DNA from: Bradyrhizobiaceae bacterium
GTDB taxonomy: Bacteria; Pseudomonadota; Alphaproteobacteria; Rhizobiales; Xanthobacteraceae
Direction of reading: 5' to 3'
NCBI GenBank assembly: GCA_003105195.1
Contig: PQAH01000215.1
Span: 19,354 to 83,353 of the forward strand
DNA: 64,000 bases
This document shows, one piece after another, positions 62,522-64,000 of the stretch; the first letter of the stretch is position 1; each line of letters opens with the position of its first letter. Below the pieces are notes generated by a model, which was given only the letters and a program-made list of their open reading frames with translations, searched no databases and had not been told where the DNA came from. Position numbers and translations under genes: made by a program.

Positions 62522-63154
62522 ATGCGCTATGCGGTCCTGCAGGGCGGCGCCAGCCGCTCGTTTCCCGACGGCGACCCGTTCCTCGCAGGCGCGGCGCGCC
62601 CCGAGGCGGCCGAGGTGGTGCTGCATCTCGGCACCCGTCCGGTGCCGGACGCGACCCGCAAGGCCGTGCTGGTGGAGCTCGGGACCGAATGCCTCGGCGT
62701 GCACACGGGGGAAGAGTCCGGCGAGGAGGGTTCGAACGTGCTCGGCTTCGCGCGCTACCGCAACGGCGACGACCCGCCCTCGCGGCTCGTCGAGCTGGTG
62801 CGCCAGCCGCGCACGCTGGACGGCGCGATCGCGGCGGCGCGCGCGGTGTTCGAGGGCGCGGGCTTGACGGTGGTGGTGTGCGCCGACCAGGCCGGGCGAA
62901 TCGTCGACCGGCTGGCGCGCCCGAAATACAACGCCGCGCTGCGCCTGCTCGACGAGGGGCTCGCCACCGCGGCCGACATGGACACGACCTGCCGCCTCGG
63001 GCTCGGCTATCGCGACGGGCCGATCGAGCGCGTGGTGCGCGGCGGGCTCGCCTATCATCACGACGTGACGCGCGCCCTGTTCGAGACCTACGGCACGCCC
63101 GGCTATGCGCCGGCGCGCCGCGCCGTGGTGGCGGCGGCCCGGGAGCCGCGCTGA
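62522..63154 (+). CDS. Stand-alone 3-hydroxyacyl-CoA dehydrogenase C-terminal domain protein
   Basis: The 210-residue product lacks a Rossmann nucleotide motif. Its second half reads VVVCADQAGRIVDRLARPKYNAALRLLDEG followed by MDTTCRLGLGYRDGPIE (split here to show two blocks), which is the helical 3HCDH C-terminal domain seen in PaaC/PaaH-type enzymes. The first 100 residues are unrecognised. It follows the full-length dehydrogenase by two bases and probably works with it, as a detached second C-terminal domain, or binds a CoA ester by itself. Confidence 0.8.
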   Translation: MRYAVLQGGASRSFPDGDPFLAGAARPEAAEVVLHLGTRPVPDATRKAVLVELGTECLGVHTGEESGEEGSNVLGFARYRNGDDPPSRLVELVRQPRTLDGAIAAARAVFEGAGLTVVVCADQAGRIVDRLARPKYNAALRLLDEGLATAADMDTTCRLGLGYRDGPIERVVRGGLAYHHDVTRALFETYGTPGYAPARRAVVAAAREPR

Positions 63155-64000
63155 TGCGACCGCTCGAAGGACTGACGGTCCTCGACTTCTCGACACTGCT
63201 GCCCGGCCCGATGGCGACGCTGCTGCTCGCCGAGGCCGGCGCCGAGGTCATCAAGGTGGAGCGGCCGGGACGCGGCGAGGAGATGCGCGGCTACGACCCG
63301 AAATGGGGGCGCGACAGCGTGAATTTCGCGCTGCTCAACCGCGGCAAGAAGAGCCTCGCCCTCGACCTGAAGGACCCGGCCGACCGCGCCCGGCTCGAGC
63401 CGCTGCTCGCGCGCGCGGACGTGCTGGTCGAGCAGTTCCGGCCCGGCGTGATGGCGCGGCTCGGCCTCGGCTACGACGACGTCGCGAAGGCGAACCCGCG
63501 CATCGTCTATTGCGCGATCACGGGCTACGGCCAGACCGGGCCGAAGCGCGACGTCGCGGGGCACGACCTCAACTACATCGGCGACGCCGGGCTGCTGGCG
63601 CTGTCCACCGGTCCGTCCGACCGGCCCGTGCTGCCGCCGGCGCTGATCGCCGACATCGCGGCCGGCGCCTATCCGGCCGTGATGAACATCCTGCTGGCGC
63701 TCGCCGAGCGGGCGCGCAGCGGGCGCGGTCGCTGTCTCGACATCGCGATGCACGACAACGTGTTCCCGTTCATGTACTGGGCGCTCGGCAACGGGCTCGC
63801 GGCCGGACAGTGGCCCGGCAACGGCAGCGACCTCGTCACCGGCGGCACGCCGCGCTATCGCCTCTATCCCACGGCGGACGGACGGCTGGTCGCGGCCGCG
63901 CCGATCGAGCAGAAGTTCTGGGAGGAGTTCTGCGAGGTGATCGGGCTCGCGCCGGAGCTGCGCGACGACGCCCGCGATCCGGCCGCGACCGGGCGGCGCA
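63154..64000 (+). CDS. CaiB/BaiF CoA-transferase, AMACR-like, truncated by the window end
   Basis: The frame is open through the right edge (282 codons visible). It opens with MRPLEGLTVLDFSTLLPGP and has AEAGAEVIKVERPGRG and LNRGKKSLALDLKDPADR. The CAITGYGQTGPKRDVAGHDL region carries a His in the alpha-methylacyl-CoA racemase position, and LIADIAAGAYPAVMN has the partner Asp. It may be an alpha-methylacyl-CoA racemase or a CoA-transferase. The ATG overlaps the previous stop (TGATG), so it belongs to the sigma-54-driven operon. Confidence 0.88.
   Translation, partial: MRPLEGLTVLDFSTLLPGPMATLLLAEAGAEVIKVERPGRGEEMRGYDPKWGRDSVNFALLNRGKKSLALDLKDPADRARLEPLLARADVLVEQFRPGVMARLGLGYDDVAKANPRIVYCAITGYGQTGPKRDVAGHDLNYIGDAGLLALSTGPSDRPVLPPALIADIAAGAYPAVMNILLALAERARSGRGRCLDIAMHDNVFPFMYWALGNGLAAGQWPGNGSDLVTGGTPRYRLYPTADGRLVAAAPIEQKFWEEFCEVIGLAPELRDDARDPAATGRR

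Overview
The window is very GC-rich and gene-dense, with heavy use of ATGA/GTGA start-stop overlaps. A CpaB-CpaC-CpaE-CpaF-TadB-TadC pilus locus, many Liv-type ABC importers, CaiB/BaiF CoA-transferases and acyl-CoA enzymes point to a chromosomal segment of a metabolically versatile alphaproteobacterium, probably Hyphomicrobiales or a near relative. I saw no rRNA, tRNA, CRISPR array, phage or transposase gene.

Layout. 1-1289: end of an RNA m5C methyltransferase and a tRNA-guanine transglycosylase paralogue. 1309-10774: Tad/Flp pilus assembly genes (cpaB, cpaC, small lipoprotein, cpaE, cpaF, tadB, tadC, TPR lipoprotein tadD) with a divergent TadG-like VWA gene; pilin and prepilin peptidase are absent from the window. 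10897-14226: DUF1993 protein, a membrane-anchored coiled-coil protein, an FMN alpha-hydroxyacid dehydrogenase and an alpha/beta hydrolase. 14319-25548: one long minus-strand operon with a complete Liv importer, a DapA-family lyase, an IclR regulator, HyuB, HyuA and an FAH-family hydrolase, preceded by a promoter overlapped by a near-perfect 29-bp palindrome. 25678-39087: a second minus-strand operon (TetR, biotin carboxylase, nitronate monooxygenase-like protein, biotin carrier, carboxyltransferase, Liv importer and acyl-CoA ligase) divergent from an isovaleryl-CoA-dehydrogenase-type enzyme. 39473-42171: Tat-exported DsrE-like protein, RecQ-type helicase and a possible small exported peptide. 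42347-48720: SDR, MaoC hydratase, frameshifted acyl-CoA ligase, AtuA protein and two crotonases. 48721-49017: a repeat region with a 176-bp MITE inside a hairpin. 49018-64000: a third Liv importer, a sigma-54 activator, and a plus-strand CoA-transferase/beta-oxidation operon running off the window.

How they work together. The second and fourth metabolic blocks together resemble the Pseudomonas atu (acyclic terpene utilization) or liu (leucine/isovalerate) gene sets. They share a 27-bp promoter element (21/27 identical) containing a 13-bp inverted repeat, which I propose is the operator of the TetR protein. The last block looks like one sigma-54 regulon. The activator gene sits between two promoters with near-ideal -24/-12 elements, and each promoter has the same inverted repeat (GTGTCS-N7-GGACAY) about 100-130 bp upstream. 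One promoter drives a periplasmic binding protein and Liv importer. The other drives enzymes resembling alicyclic acid (cyclohexanecarboxylate-like) degradation, including a MenB/BadI-type crotonase. The substrate is inference; the promoter architecture is read directly from the sequence.
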